Source: Mesorhizobium sp. B2-1-8 (GTDB lineage: Bacteria > Pseudomonadota > Alphaproteobacteria > Rhizobiales > Rhizobiaceae). From it: DNA of 64,000 bases. Below the pieces are notes generated by a model. The model had not been told where the DNA came from. It saw only the letters and a list, made by a program, of their open reading frames with translations, and made no database searches. The position numbers were made by a program, and so were the translations under genes. Position 1 is the stretch's first letter. The number at the start of each line of letters is the position of its first letter. The DNA is taken from positions 248,001-312,000 of the forward strand of contig NZ_CP083952.1 in NCBI RefSeq assembly GCF_006442545.2. Reading direction: 5' to 3'. Of the stretch, positions 54,974-63,239 are shown piece after piece.

Positions 54974-56554
54974 TCAAACGACCGTGATTTCGATCACCCG
55001 CGGCAGTCCCGTTGCCCGGGCGTGTTTCAGCGCCTGTGGCAGGGCGTCGACATCGGCCAGTCTTTCGGCGCCGATGCCATAGGCTTCGGCCAGCTTGCAG
55101 AAATCAGGCGGCGCCGGCGACACGCCGACAGGTTCCACGCCGACATCGAGCATCGAGGTCTCGATTTCGCGATAGCCCCTGTTGTTCCAGACGACGAATA
55201 TGACAGGCGCTTCGGAATCCAGCGCAACGGCCATCTCCGGCAAGGTGAACTGGAAGCCGCCGTCGCCGGTCAGGCAGACAACCGGTGCGCCGGGCATGGC
55301 GAGTGCCGCGCCGATCGCCGCCGGAGGGCCATAGCCCAGCGCGCCGAAGCCGGTCGCGGCATTGAACCAGCCGCCAGGCCGGTCGTGGTCGTAGTAGAGG
55401 TTGGCGGCGTAAATCGGCTGGGTCGAGTCGCCGACGATGATGGCCCCGGGCAAGGCATCGCGGATCATTTCCACGGCATGCACCTGCGCCGCATAGGCCG
55501 GGCTCAACTCGGCGAAGGCGGCCTTTCGCCCCGCCGCGGCGCGGCCATGGCCGTCTTCTCCGGCGCTGTGGGCGGGATCGATCGCCGCGAGCAGGGCCTC
55601 GATCGCCTCGGCGCAATCGGCCTGGATGGCGACCGTCACCGGGCGCCGTGCAAGCTGGTCGGCGCCGATGTCGATACGGATCAGGTTCGACGGCAGCACG
55701 AAGCCGCCGTCGCCGTAGCCGTCATAGTCGGTCGCGCCGAATTCGGTGCCGGCGGCGATCACCAGATCGGCCTCGGCCATCAGCGCGCGGACCGCCTTCA
55801 GGCTCGGACTTGCCGGTACGCAGAGCGGATGGCGGTGCAGCAAACCGCGTGCGTTGGTCGTCTCGACGACCGGAGCGCCCAAGCTTTCGGCGAGGCGCCG
55901 CAGCGGGGCTTCCGCCTTCCTCGCGCCGCCGCCGGCAAGGATCAACGGACGGCGTGCTACCTTGATCAGCTTTGCCGCCTCGGCAATTGCCCTGGCTTCC
56001 GGAGCGGGCGGGGCGGCATTGCTCAGCGCAGCCGCAAGACCGTCGGCGGGCTTCACCATGACGTCGGTCGGAATTTCGATGTGCACCGGTCCTGGACGCG
56101 CGGACGAAAACAACGCGAAGGCTCGGGCGAGCGCGCCCGGCAGTTCTGCAGCCTCGGTGATGCGCTCCGACGACAGCGCCACCTTCTCCATCATGCCGCG
56201 CTGATCGGGCAATTCATGCAGGAAGCCGAGCCCCTTGCCGAGCGTATCGGTGGCATTGACGCCGGAAATCACCAGCATCGGCACCGAATCGGCGCGCGCC
56301 TGGCCCATGGCGGTGATGGTGTTGGTCAGCCCCGGCCCGGTGATGACGAAGGCGACGCCCGGCCTGCCGCTGGCGCGAGCATAGCCGTCGGCCATGAAGC
56401 CGGCGCCCTGTTCGTGGCGCGGCGTGACATGGCGGATCTTCGACCTCGCCAGGCCGCGATAGAGCTCGACCGTGTGGACGCCGGGGATGCCGAAGACGGT
56501 GTCGACGCCATGGGCCTCGAGTAGCGAAATCAACGCTTCGCCGATGGTGGTCAT
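54974..56554 (-). CDS. TPP-dependent decarboxylase, likely 5-guanidino-2-oxopentanoate decarboxylase
   Basis: A 526-residue ThDP enzyme of the acetolactate-synthase superfamily. VFGIPGVHTVELYRGLARS and RHEQGAGFMADGYARASG form the N-terminal Pyr domain with its conserved Glu, and GDGGFQFTLPEMAVALDSE with NNRGYREIE is the PP domain with the metal-binding GDG...N motif. The sequence strongly resembles AruI-type proteins of the arginine transaminase pathway; its neighbours (amidinohydrolase, arginine-type ABC transporter) support this. It could also be a benzoylformate decarboxylase-like enzyme. Confidence 0.8.
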   Translation of the reverse strand: MTTIGEALISLLEAHGVDTVFGIPGVHTVELYRGLARSKIRHVTPRHEQGAGFMADGYARASGRPGVAFVITGPGLTNTITAMGQARADSVPMLVISGVNATDTLGKGLGFLHELPDQRGMMEKVALSSERITEAAELPGALARAFALFSSARPGPVHIEIPTDVMVKPADGLAAALSNAAPPAPEARAIAEAAKLIKVARRPLILAGGGARKAEAPLRRLAESLGAPVVETTNARGLLHRHPLCVPASPSLKAVRALMAEADLVIAAGTEFGATDYDGYGDGGFVLPSNLIRIDIGADQLARRPVTVAIQADCAEAIEALLAAIDPAHSAGEDGHGRAAAGRKAAFAELSPAYAAQVHAVEMIRDALPGAIIVGDSTQPIYAANLYYDHDRPGGWFNAATGFGALGYGPPAAIGAALAMPGAPVVCLTGDGGFQFTLPEMAVALDSEAPVIFVVWNNRGYREIETSMLDVGVEPVGVSPAPPDFCKLAEAYGIGAERLADVDALPQALKHARATGLPRVIEITVV

Positions 56555-56587
56555 TGGTTTTCTCCCCTCTGTCTCTTTGTTGCTTAC

Positions 56588-56660
56588 GCAATTCCCAAGG
56601 GAAAGCGCAACGCGCTATTCCCGGGAAAACCGCTACTCATTTTTCCTGGAATTGCTCCAG
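56588..56660. repeat. Interspersed palindromic repeat (TTTTCCTGGAATTGCTC type)
   Basis: Contains GCAATTCCCAAGGGAAAGCG, then CGGGAAAACCGC and TTTTTCCTGGAATTGCTCC. The same consensus lies at 63079-63131 and in part at 32100-32216 and 13842-13885. The right end codes for the C terminus of the TetR/BetI-like protein at 56637. Confidence 0.6.
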
Positions 56661-57308
56661 CGGCGCGAGGCCGAGCTCGGCCTCGACAGCCTTGATGCCA
56701 ATTGCCGCCAGTTCGCCGGGCGAGAACATCTCGCCGGCCAGGCAGCCTTCGATCCAGAGCCCGTCGATGATGGCATTGATCGCGATGGCATGGTGGCGCA
56801 GCTCGTTTGCGTCCGGCTTGTGCTGTTCGGCGGCGAGCACTTCGGCCACAACCGCTTCCACCTCGTTGCGAAAGCCAAGGTAGCCTTCGCGGTGGGCACG
56901 GGCCAGGGCAGGATCCGCACCGGCGCGGCCGATGAAGGTTGCCCAGAGCGAAAACACCCGCGCGTCGATGATCGGCGCGTTGAGATTGGCGGTGACGAAA
57001 GCCGCGAGGCGTTGGCGCGGCGAGGCATCATCCATGACCAACGCCGCTTTCGCCTGCTCGGTCATGCGGCCGACCAGCGCCGTATAGGCTTCCTGCAGCA
57101 ATTCTTCCTTGCCCGGGAAATAGTGCCGGATCAGACCGGCGGTGACGCCGGCACGCAATGCGATGGTGCGCAGGCTAGCGCCTTGCAGGCCATGTTCCGC
57201 CACGCTGTCGAGAGTCGCTTCGACCAGATCCTGCCGCCGCCGCTCCTCGCCCTCGCGACGGAACTTACGGCGCGCATTCATTGGCGCAGGATCGGTCGCG
57301 TCAGGCAT
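56637..57308 (-). CDS. TetR/BetI-like transcriptional regulator
   Basis: 223 residues. The helix-turn-helix is EATLDSVAEHGLQGASLRTI and ALRAGVTAGLIRHYFPGKEEL, and the ligand domain has the BetI-type HHAIAINAIIDGLWIEGCL. Start 57308 overlaps the amidinohydrolase gene by 31 bases; 57281 is an alternative. It likely controls this operon and the divergent transporter. The last residues LEQFQEK come from an interspersed repeat, so the C terminus has been replaced or extended. Confidence 0.82.
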   Translation of the reverse strand: MPDATDPAPMNARRKFRREGEERRRQDLVEATLDSVAEHGLQGASLRTIALRAGVTAGLIRHYFPGKEELLQEAYTALVGRMTEQAKAALVMDDASPRQRLAAFVTANLNAPIIDARVFSLWATFIGRAGADPALARAHREGYLGFRNEVEAVVAEVLAAEQHKPDANELRHHAIAINAIIDGLWIEGCLAGEMFSPGELAAIGIKAVEAELGLAPLEQFQEK

Positions 57309-58150
57309 GTCGGCCCGCCTTCGCAGGCGATGCAGAGCGCATCCGCCTCGAAGATTTCAACCGTGCAGCCGGCGGCTTCCATCGCCGCCTTGGTCCTGGG
57401 AAAGCCCGCGACGGCAATGACCTTGAGCGGGCTGGTCGGCAACACGTTCAGGCTGAGGCCGTTGGACGCGGCGAATTCTTCGGCGTCGCCTTCGACCAGC
57501 CGGATGCCGCGCGCCTTCAGCGTCTGATAGAACGGGGCCGGTAAAAGCGGCGAATAGACCAGCGCCAGGTCGTCGGCCAGCGGGCTGATCACCGACATCA
57601 GATGCAGGCACGCCTCTTCGCCCTGCCACAGCGGCAGATCAAAGCCGTAGACGGAGATGCCCAGCGGCGTCAGCAGATTGGAAACCTGCTGGATGCCGTC
57701 CTGGTTGGAGCGGACACCGCGCCCGATCGCCAGCGTGCGGGCATCCACCCATACACAGTCACCACCTTCGACCTGGCCAGGAGCCTCGACGCGGCCAAGG
57801 ATCGGAATGCCCAGTCTTCTGTAGGTTTCCTCATGCAGCGAAGGCTCGCTGGCGCGCAACGGCTTACCCATGGACAGGATCAGCGCGCCGCGGTCGGTCA
57901 TCAGCGAGGGGTCGTGCGTGAACACCGAATCCGAAAGTCCGTCGGCCTTGTCCTCGATCCATTCGATCTCGGCGCCGGAAGCGGCAACCAATTCAGCAAG
58001 GACCGCGTGCTGCGAGGCTGCTTTCGCCGGGTTGAATCCCGAGCCATAGTGCCAGGCGGCCCGGTCGGCGTCACGCATGGCGTTGGCCGCCGACCGCATC
58101 AGCACGCGCCGCAGCGGCGCCGCCATGGACTGTGATCCGAAAGCGCTCAT
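57278..58150 (-). CDS. Amidinohydrolase of the DDAH/arginine deiminase superfamily
   Basis: 290 residues with the pentein fold. WHYGSGFNPAKAASQHAVL, the substrate Asp region DSVFTHDPSLM, EAPGQVEGGDCVWVDARTL with the conserved Glu-Gly-Gly-Asp, GRGVRSNQDGI and the catalytic Cys near the end in IACEGGPTCLTRPI. Likely hydrolyses a guanidino compound such as dimethylarginine or arginine. First gene of the operon with the regulator and decarboxylase. Confidence 0.85.
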   Translation of the reverse strand: MSAFGSQSMAAPLRRVLMRSAANAMRDADRAAWHYGSGFNPAKAASQHAVLAELVAASGAEIEWIEDKADGLSDSVFTHDPSLMTDRGALILSMGKPLRASEPSLHEETYRRLGIPILGRVEAPGQVEGGDCVWVDARTLAIGRGVRSNQDGIQQVSNLLTPLGISVYGFDLPLWQGEEACLHLMSVISPLADDLALVYSPLLPAPFYQTLKARGIRLVEGDAEEFAASNGLSLNVLPTSPLKVIAVAGFPRTKAAMEAAGCTVEIFEADALCIACEGGPTCLTRPILRQ

Positions 58151-58205
58151 CGATGCCCTTTTAAGCTGAAAAAAATCCAGAAAATTTCATGAGAGGCTAT
58201 TTATA

Positions 58206-58230
58206 CACTTGCAGAACAAGCCCGCAAGTG
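58206..58230. promoter_or_regulatory. Possible operator in the divergent amidinohydrolase/transporter region
   Basis: CACTTGC at 58206-58212 and GCAAGTG at 58224-58230 are perfect seven-base inverted repeats with an 11-base spacer, just downstream of a TATTTATAC region. A candidate site for the BetI-like regulator. Confidence 0.5.
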
Positions 58231-58362
58231 CCGTAATGAGCGGGATTGACGGGCTCGCTCTGTTGGGTCCATGCTTGAAGTCTGGAGCGGGGCGGTACAG
58301 CGTATGTTGATTAGCCGGATAGACGTTCGACGACCTGCCGACGGCCCGATGGAGGTCATTTG

Positions 58363-59178
58363 GTGAGCGCTGTGGCAGCTGCCAAGGTCCCATCCGGCGA
58401 GGCGCAGGACGGCGCCGCAGAAGCCATCCATGTCGAGAACCTGCACAAGAAATTCGGTCAACTGCATGTGTTGAAGGGCGTGTCGCTGTCGGCGCGTGAC
58501 GGCGAGGTCATCGCCATCATCGGCGGTTCGGGCTCGGGCAAATCGACGCTGCTGCGCTGCATCAACTGCCTGGAAAACCCGACCAGCGGCATCATCCGGG
58601 TCAATGGCGAGGAGATCAAGCTCAAGGCGGACAGCCACGGCCACACCATTCCGGCCGACCGCAGGCAGATCGAACGCATCCGCTCCAAGCTCGGCATGGT
58701 GTTCCAGAACTTCAACCTGTGGAGCCACATGACGCTGATCGAAAACGTCATCGAGGTTCCCGTGCACGTGCTGGGCGTCAAGCGCGACCAGGCGATCGCC
58801 CAGGCCGAAAAGCTGCTGGCGCGCGTCGGGCTTGCCGAGAAACGCGATGTCTATCCGGCCTATCTCTCCGGTGGCCAGCAGCAGCGCGCCGCGATCGCTC
58901 GCGCCTTGGCCATCAATCCACGCGTCATGCTGTTCGACGAACCGACCTCGGCCCTCGATCCCGAACTGGTCGGCGAAGTGCTGAAGGTGATCGGCGATCT
59001 GGCACGCGAAGGCCGCACCATGGTGCTGGTCACCCACGAAATGAAATTCGCCCGCGAGGTCGCGACCCACGTCGTCTACCTCTACAACGGGCTGGTCGAG
59101 GAGGAAGGCCCGCCGGAGGAGATCTTCGGCGCGCCCAAATCCGAAAGGCTCAAGCAGTTCATCCGCAACATCGGCTAG
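58363..59178 (+). CDS. Polar amino acid ABC transporter, ATP-binding protein
   Basis: 271 residues of the HisP/AotP type. Walker A GGSGSGKSTLLRCINCLE near residue 57, signature LSGGQQQRAAIARAL, Walker B VMLFDEPTSALDPELVGEV and switch His in LVTHEMKFAREV. GTG 58363 follows GGAGG at 58351; a TTG at 58360 is an alternative. First gene of a four-gene transporter. Confidence 0.92.
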   Translation: MSAVAAAKVPSGEAQDGAAEAIHVENLHKKFGQLHVLKGVSLSARDGEVIAIIGGSGSGKSTLLRCINCLENPTSGIIRVNGEEIKLKADSHGHTIPADRRQIERIRSKLGMVFQNFNLWSHMTLIENVIEVPVHVLGVKRDQAIAQAEKLLARVGLAEKRDVYPAYLSGGQQQRAAIARALAINPRVMLFDEPTSALDPELVGEVLKVIGDLAREGRTMVLVTHEMKFAREVATHVVYLYNGLVEEEGPPEEIFGAPKSERLKQFIRNIG

Positions 59179-59234
59179 GGAACGGCCGGGACGGAAGAAA
59201 AACGGGAACCAACAACAAACTGGGAGTTCTGAAA

Positions 59235-60032
59235 ATGAAGACTTTTCTGAAGACATTCGCCGCGGCGCTGCTGCTCGGCGTCGCCGCCATGGGCGTGGCC
59301 AAGGCCGATCCGGTCAAGATCGGTGTCGCCGCCGAACCCTACGCGCCGTTCACCTCGCCAGATGCTTCGGGCAAATGGGTCGGCTGGGAGATCGACTTCA
59401 TCGACGCCGTGTGCGCCGAGGAAAAGCTCGACTGCGTCATCACCCCTGTCGCCTGGGACGGCATCATCCCGGCGCTGACGACCAAGAAGATCGACCTCAT
59501 CGTCTCGTCGATGTCGATCACCAACGAACGCAAGAAGACCATCGACTTCTCCGACAAGTACTACAACACGCCGACCGCGATCATCGGCCCGAAGGACCAG
59601 AAGTTCGGCGCCACGCCGGAGGACCTCAAGGGCAAGGTTGTCGGCGTCCAGGTGTCGACCGTGCATGCCGTCTACGCCAAGAAGCATTTTGGCAGCACAG
59701 CCTCCGAAATCAAGGAATACCAGACGCAGGACGAAGCCAACAACGACCTTGCCGCCGGCCGCCTCGACGCGGTGCAGGCCGATTCCATCGCGCTCAAGGA
59801 GTTCCTCAAGACCGACCAGGGCAAGGCCTGCTGCGATCTCAAGGGCATGGTGGCCCCTGACGACGAAGTGCTCGGACCGGGCGTCGGTGCTGGCGTGCGC
59901 AAGGAAGACACCGATCTGAAAGAGAAGATCAACGCCGGCATCAAGGCGATCCGCGCCAACGGCAAATATGACGAAATCTCGAAGAAATACTTCGATTTCG
60001 ACATTTACGGCGGCGCCCCGCAGTCGAACTGA
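59235..60032 (+). CDS. Polar amino acid ABC transporter, periplasmic binding protein
   Basis: 265 residues. Signal peptide MKTFLKTFAAALLLGVAAM ending near AKA, followed by the type 3 solute-binding fold (VKIGVAAEPYAPFTSPDASG, GWEIDFIDAVCAEEKLDC, RKKTIDFSDKYYNTPTAI). Two Cys pairs (CVIT/CAEEK and KACCDL) are present. Related to arginine/lysine/octopine-type binding proteins. ATG 59235 follows GGGAG. Confidence 0.93.
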   Translation: MKTFLKTFAAALLLGVAAMGVAKADPVKIGVAAEPYAPFTSPDASGKWVGWEIDFIDAVCAEEKLDCVITPVAWDGIIPALTTKKIDLIVSSMSITNERKKTIDFSDKYYNTPTAIIGPKDQKFGATPEDLKGKVVGVQVSTVHAVYAKKHFGSTASEIKEYQTQDEANNDLAAGRLDAVQADSIALKEFLKTDQGKACCDLKGMVAPDDEVLGPGVGAGVRKEDTDLKEKINAGIKAIRANGKYDEISKKYFDFDIYGGAPQSN

Positions 60033-60117
60033 CGACCCTCGCATGGGCTGGAGGACGGGGCGCTGACGCCCCCGTCCTCCAGCCAGCCTGTCCACGCACG
60101 CTTGCCGCCGGCCGCTT

Positions 60118-60903
60118 GTGCCGGCGGATCGAGCCCGCAATCCGGGGGCGACGCTGATCGAATCCTTTCTCCCGGCCTCCGCGGCCGGCATCGTCGAACT
60201 TCTCTCGCCGGCGCCCGTCGGCTGGGGCGGGACGCTTTTGCTCGGGCTCTTGCATTCGCTCGAGATCGCCGTCGGCGCCACCATAGTCGGTTTGCTGATT
60301 GGAACCTGGGGTGCCTATGGCAAGCTTTACGGCGGGCCCGTGGTGCGCGACCTCTTCGCGGTCTACACCACGGTGGTGCGCGCCGTGCCGGAACTGGTGC
60401 TGATCCTGCTGCTCTACTATGCCGGCACCGACCTGATAAACCAGGTGCTGGCCGCGATGGGTTACCAGCGTGTCGACATAAGCGGCCTGGTGGCAGGCAT
60501 TGCCGTGCTCGGCTTCGTCCAGGGCGCCTATTCGACGGAAGTCATCCGCGGCGCGATCCTCGCCATTCCGCAGGGCCAGATCGAAGCCGCCCGCGCCTTC
60601 GGCATGTCTCCCGGCCTTCTGTTGCGGCGTATCACTCTGCCGGCGATGCTGCCTTTCGCCATTCCGGGTCTCGCCAATCTGTGGCTGATTGCCACCAAGG
60701 ACACCGCGCTGCTGGCCGTCGTCGGCTTCTTCGAACTGACGCTGGCGACACGACAGGCGGCAGGCGTCACCAAGGCCTATCTGGTTTTCTTCCTCGCCGC
60801 CGGCGTACTCTATCTCTGCGTGACGCTGGTTTCGAACTTCCTGCTTGGCCGAGCCGAGAAATGGGCGCGGCGCGGCATGCCTTCCATCAAGGAGGCACGC
60901 TGA
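60118..60903 (+). CDS. Polar amino acid ABC transporter, permease (HisQ-like)
   Basis: 261 residues with about five membrane segments. The EAA loop EAARAFGMSPGLLLRRITLP is near residue 160. A GTG near 60118 begins the frame; the N terminus is uncertain. Its TGA overlaps the ATG of the next permease. Confidence 0.88.
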   Translation: MPADRARNPGATLIESFLPASAAGIVELLSPAPVGWGGTLLLGLLHSLEIAVGATIVGLLIGTWGAYGKLYGGPVVRDLFAVYTTVVRAVPELVLILLLYYAGTDLINQVLAAMGYQRVDISGLVAGIAVLGFVQGAYSTEVIRGAILAIPQGQIEAARAFGMSPGLLLRRITLPAMLPFAIPGLANLWLIATKDTALLAVVGFFELTLATRQAAGVTKAYLVFFLAAGVLYLCVTLVSNFLLGRAEKWARRGMPSIKEAR

Positions 60904-61712
60904 TGACCAGCGAAATAGCCGTCATCGACACGGCGGCGCGCGCTTCGCTCTGGCTGAAGCCGCATCGCATCGTGCTGATCCTCATCGCGCTGGGGCTTGT
61001 GGCGTCGGCCGCCTACTTCATGCGCTGGGACTGGCTGCCGCAATATTGGGAAATGGGCCTGATGGGCATCTGGCGTGCCCTGTGGATCCTGGCCGTCACC
61101 TGCGCGCTCGGCTTCACGATCGCCGTGCCGGTCGGGCTGGCGCAGGCGGCCGGCTCGATCTGGGTCGCGGCGCCGGCGAAAGTCTTCTGCACCATCATCC
61201 GCGGCACGCCGCTGCTGCTGCAGCTATGGCTGCTCTATTACGGGCTGGGTTCGCTGTTCCCGCAATATCCGTGGATTCGCGAATCGTGGATGTGGCCTTA
61301 TCTCAGGCAGGCCTGGCCATACGGCGTGCTGGCGCTGACCTTGTCCTTCGCCGGTTATGAAGGCGAAGTGATGCGCGGCGCCTTTGCCGGCGTGCCCAAG
61401 GGGCAGTTGGAAGCCGCCCGCGCCTTCGGCATGAGCCGCTGGAAGATCTTCCGCCGCATCTGGCTGCCGCAGGCCTTCTACCGGGCGCTGCCGACGCTGA
61501 CCGGCGAGACCGTACTGCAGCTGAAATCGACGCCGCTGGTGGCGACCATCAGCGTCATCGACATCTTCGCCGTCTCGTCCAAGGTGCGGCAGGACACCTA
61601 CCTCACCTACGAGCCCTTGCTGCTCCTGGCGTTGATCTATATGGCGATCACCGGCATTCTGGTCTTCGCCTTCAGCCGGATCGAGGCGCGGATCCCGGTC
61701 AAGATCGGGTAA
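60903..61712 (+). CDS. Polar amino acid ABC transporter, permease (HisM-like)
   Basis: 269 residues with about five membrane segments and the EAA loop EAARAFGMSRWKIFRRIWLP. It pairs with the HisQ-like protein to form the channel. TGATG overlap with the gene before. Strong pairing of genes with the binding protein and ATPase makes function secure; substrate is inferred as arginine or a related basic compound. Confidence 0.9.
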   Translation: MTSEIAVIDTAARASLWLKPHRIVLILIALGLVASAAYFMRWDWLPQYWEMGLMGIWRALWILAVTCALGFTIAVPVGLAQAAGSIWVAAPAKVFCTIIRGTPLLLQLWLLYYGLGSLFPQYPWIRESWMWPYLRQAWPYGVLALTLSFAGYEGEVMRGAFAGVPKGQLEAARAFGMSRWKIFRRIWLPQAFYRALPTLTGETVLQLKSTPLVATISVIDIFAVSSKVRQDTYLTYEPLLLLALIYMAITGILVFAFSRIEARIPVKIG

Positions 61713-61716
61713 GTTC

Positions 61717-61785
61717 AGTGAGCAGTGAGTAACGAGTGGTGACCGGCTGGCCAGCCCTTTCACTACTCGCTACTCACTGCTCACT
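61717..61785. repeat. Long inverted repeat after the transporter operon
   Basis: Arms of 26 bases (61717-61742 and 61760-61785) are inverted copies with about two mismatches around a 17-base loop. The left arm reads AGTGAGCAGTGAGTAACGAG and on. It forms a long hairpin between the transporter and the Ldh2-family gene; it lacks a T-run, so it may stabilise mRNA rather than terminate it. Confidence 0.7.
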
Positions 61786-61812
61786 AACGACCACACACTG
61801 AAGGCATGCACA

Positions 61813-62814
61813 ATGCAACTCACTCTCGACCAGGCAACAGGACTGTGCCGGATGGCGGCACTTGGCGCAGGCGCCAATGAGGAAGCGGCGCAATCGCTCA
61901 CCGCCTCGATCATCGCGGCCGAGGCGGAGGGACTTGCCACCGTCGGGCTGTCGCATTTCATCGATTACCTCGAAGCGCTCGAGGCCGGGCGCATCGACGG
62001 CAATGCCGACCCGGTGATCACGCGGCCGGCGCTGGCCATCTATCTCTCGGATGCACGCGGCGGGCTGGCGCATACCGGCTTCGACCGCACCATCGACGAT
62101 CTTGCCAAGGCGGCAAAACTGTTCGGCGTCGCCATCTTCTCGCAGAGGAACGCCTATACGTGCGGGGCGCTCGGCTACTTCAGCGGCCGGCTGGCCGCGC
62201 AGGGGCTGGTGTCCTTCGCCGCCACCAACGGTCCGGCCGTCCTGGCCGGTTCGGGCTCAGTCAAGCCGGTCTATTGCACCAATCCGATGTCGTTCGCCGC
62301 GCCCGCCGCCGATGGCCCGCCGCTGGTCATCGACCAGTCGTCGAGCGCGACCGCCTTCGTCAACATCCGCAAGGCCGCGGAAGACGGCAAGAAAATCCCC
62401 GAAGGCTGGGCGCTGGACGCGAGCGGCAATTCGACAACCGACCCGGCCGCCGCCATGAAGGGCGCCATGCTTGCCTTTGGCGGCCAGCGCGGCGCCAACA
62501 TCGCGCTGATGGTCGAAGTGCTGGCGGCCGGCCTGTCGGGCGCCAACTGGTCGCTCGACGCGCCGTGGTTCAGCGGCGGTCCCGACAGTCCGGGAACCGG
62601 CCTGTTCGTGCTCGCGGTCGAGCCCAAGCTGCTCGATCCGGATTTCGAGCAGCGTATGAAAGACCAGCTCGACCGGCTGCGCCGGCGCTATGGCGTGCAT
62701 GTGCCCGGCCGCGCCCGGGCCGAAGCGGTCGAGAAGGCGCAGGCGCGCGGCATCACCGCGCCCAAGGCGGTGATCCAGCGCATCTCCGAATTCGCCGAGC
62801 GCTATTCGGCCTGA
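61813..62814 (+). CDS. Ldh2/malate-type oxidoreductase
   Basis: 333 residues of the Ldh2 (malate/L-lactate dehydrogenase, non-Rossmann) family, with GLATVGLSHFIDYLEAL, RNAYTCGALGYFSGRLA, FAATNGPAVLAGSG, CTNPMSFAAPA and GWALDASGNSTTDP. Homologues include delta1-piperideine/pyrroline-2-carboxylate reductases and ureidoglycolate dehydrogenase. Context suggests a cyclic imino acid from arginine-family breakdown, which is inference. Confidence 0.82.
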   Translation: MQLTLDQATGLCRMAALGAGANEEAAQSLTASIIAAEAEGLATVGLSHFIDYLEALEAGRIDGNADPVITRPALAIYLSDARGGLAHTGFDRTIDDLAKAAKLFGVAIFSQRNAYTCGALGYFSGRLAAQGLVSFAATNGPAVLAGSGSVKPVYCTNPMSFAAPAADGPPLVIDQSSSATAFVNIRKAAEDGKKIPEGWALDASGNSTTDPAAAMKGAMLAFGGQRGANIALMVEVLAAGLSGANWSLDAPWFSGGPDSPGTGLFVLAVEPKLLDPDFEQRMKDQLDRLRRRYGVHVPGRARAEAVEKAQARGITAPKAVIQRISEFAERYSA

Positions 62815-63018
62815 AGAGCTCGACCAAGTCTTCCGCGCGTCGGTGAACCTTTCCGCGCGTCCCTACGACACATGGCTGTCCGGGTCGGGTTGCCCGGTCG
62901 GTGTCTTCTGTCGGATGCGTTCAGGGCTGGGGCGGGCGTACTTGCTTCACGCCACGCTGATACCGTCTCAGGTCAGGCCGCCTCGTCGGACCCTGGTTTC
63001 GACATGAACTTCACCCGG

Positions 63019-63042
63019 AAAACCCCGCTTCGGCGGGGTTTT
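63019..63042 (+). terminator. Rho-independent terminator
   Basis: AAAACCCCGC and GCGGGGTTTT pair around a TTCG tetraloop, with T after the stem. It ends the transporter/Ldh2 transcript. Confidence 0.88.
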
Positions 63043-63078
63043 CTGCGTTTGTCGTTCATGACGCCAAACCATGATGAA

Positions 63079-63131
63079 AGCGCCATGCGCTTTTCGCGAA
63101 AAACCGCTTCACACTTTTCCTGGAATTGCTC
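63079..63131. repeat. Interspersed palindromic repeat (TTTTCCTGGAATTGCTC type)
   Basis: AGCGCCATGCGCTTTTCGCG, AAAAACCGCTTCACAC and TTTTCCTGGAATTGCTC in order. Same family as 56588-56660. Confidence 0.6.
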
Positions 63132-63188
63132 AAAAAACAAGGATGACGCGACGACGCGTCACCCTTTGCCTTTGGCGCAAAACGGACT

Positions 63189-63239
63189 ATGAAACGGCTC
63201 AGCCAAGCCATCTGGAACGCGCGCCGGAGCCCGCCATGA
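63189..63239 (+). CDS. Possible 16-codon leader ORF
   Basis: MKRLSQAIWNARRSPP ends in an ATGA overlap with the start of the next gene at 63236. This may be a translational coupling device or chance. Confidence 0.3.
   Translation: MKRLSQAIWNARRSPP

Larger units (their letters stand above)
62815..63188. other. Intergenic region with terminator and repeat
   Basis: About 370 bases without a supported gene. It contains a terminator at 63019-63042 and an interspersed repeat at 63079-63131; nothing else was recognised. Confidence 0.6.

Noticed and set aside
54767..56524. A 585-codon plus-strand frame
   Set aside because: Antisense to the TPP enzyme, Arg/Gly-rich, no domain.
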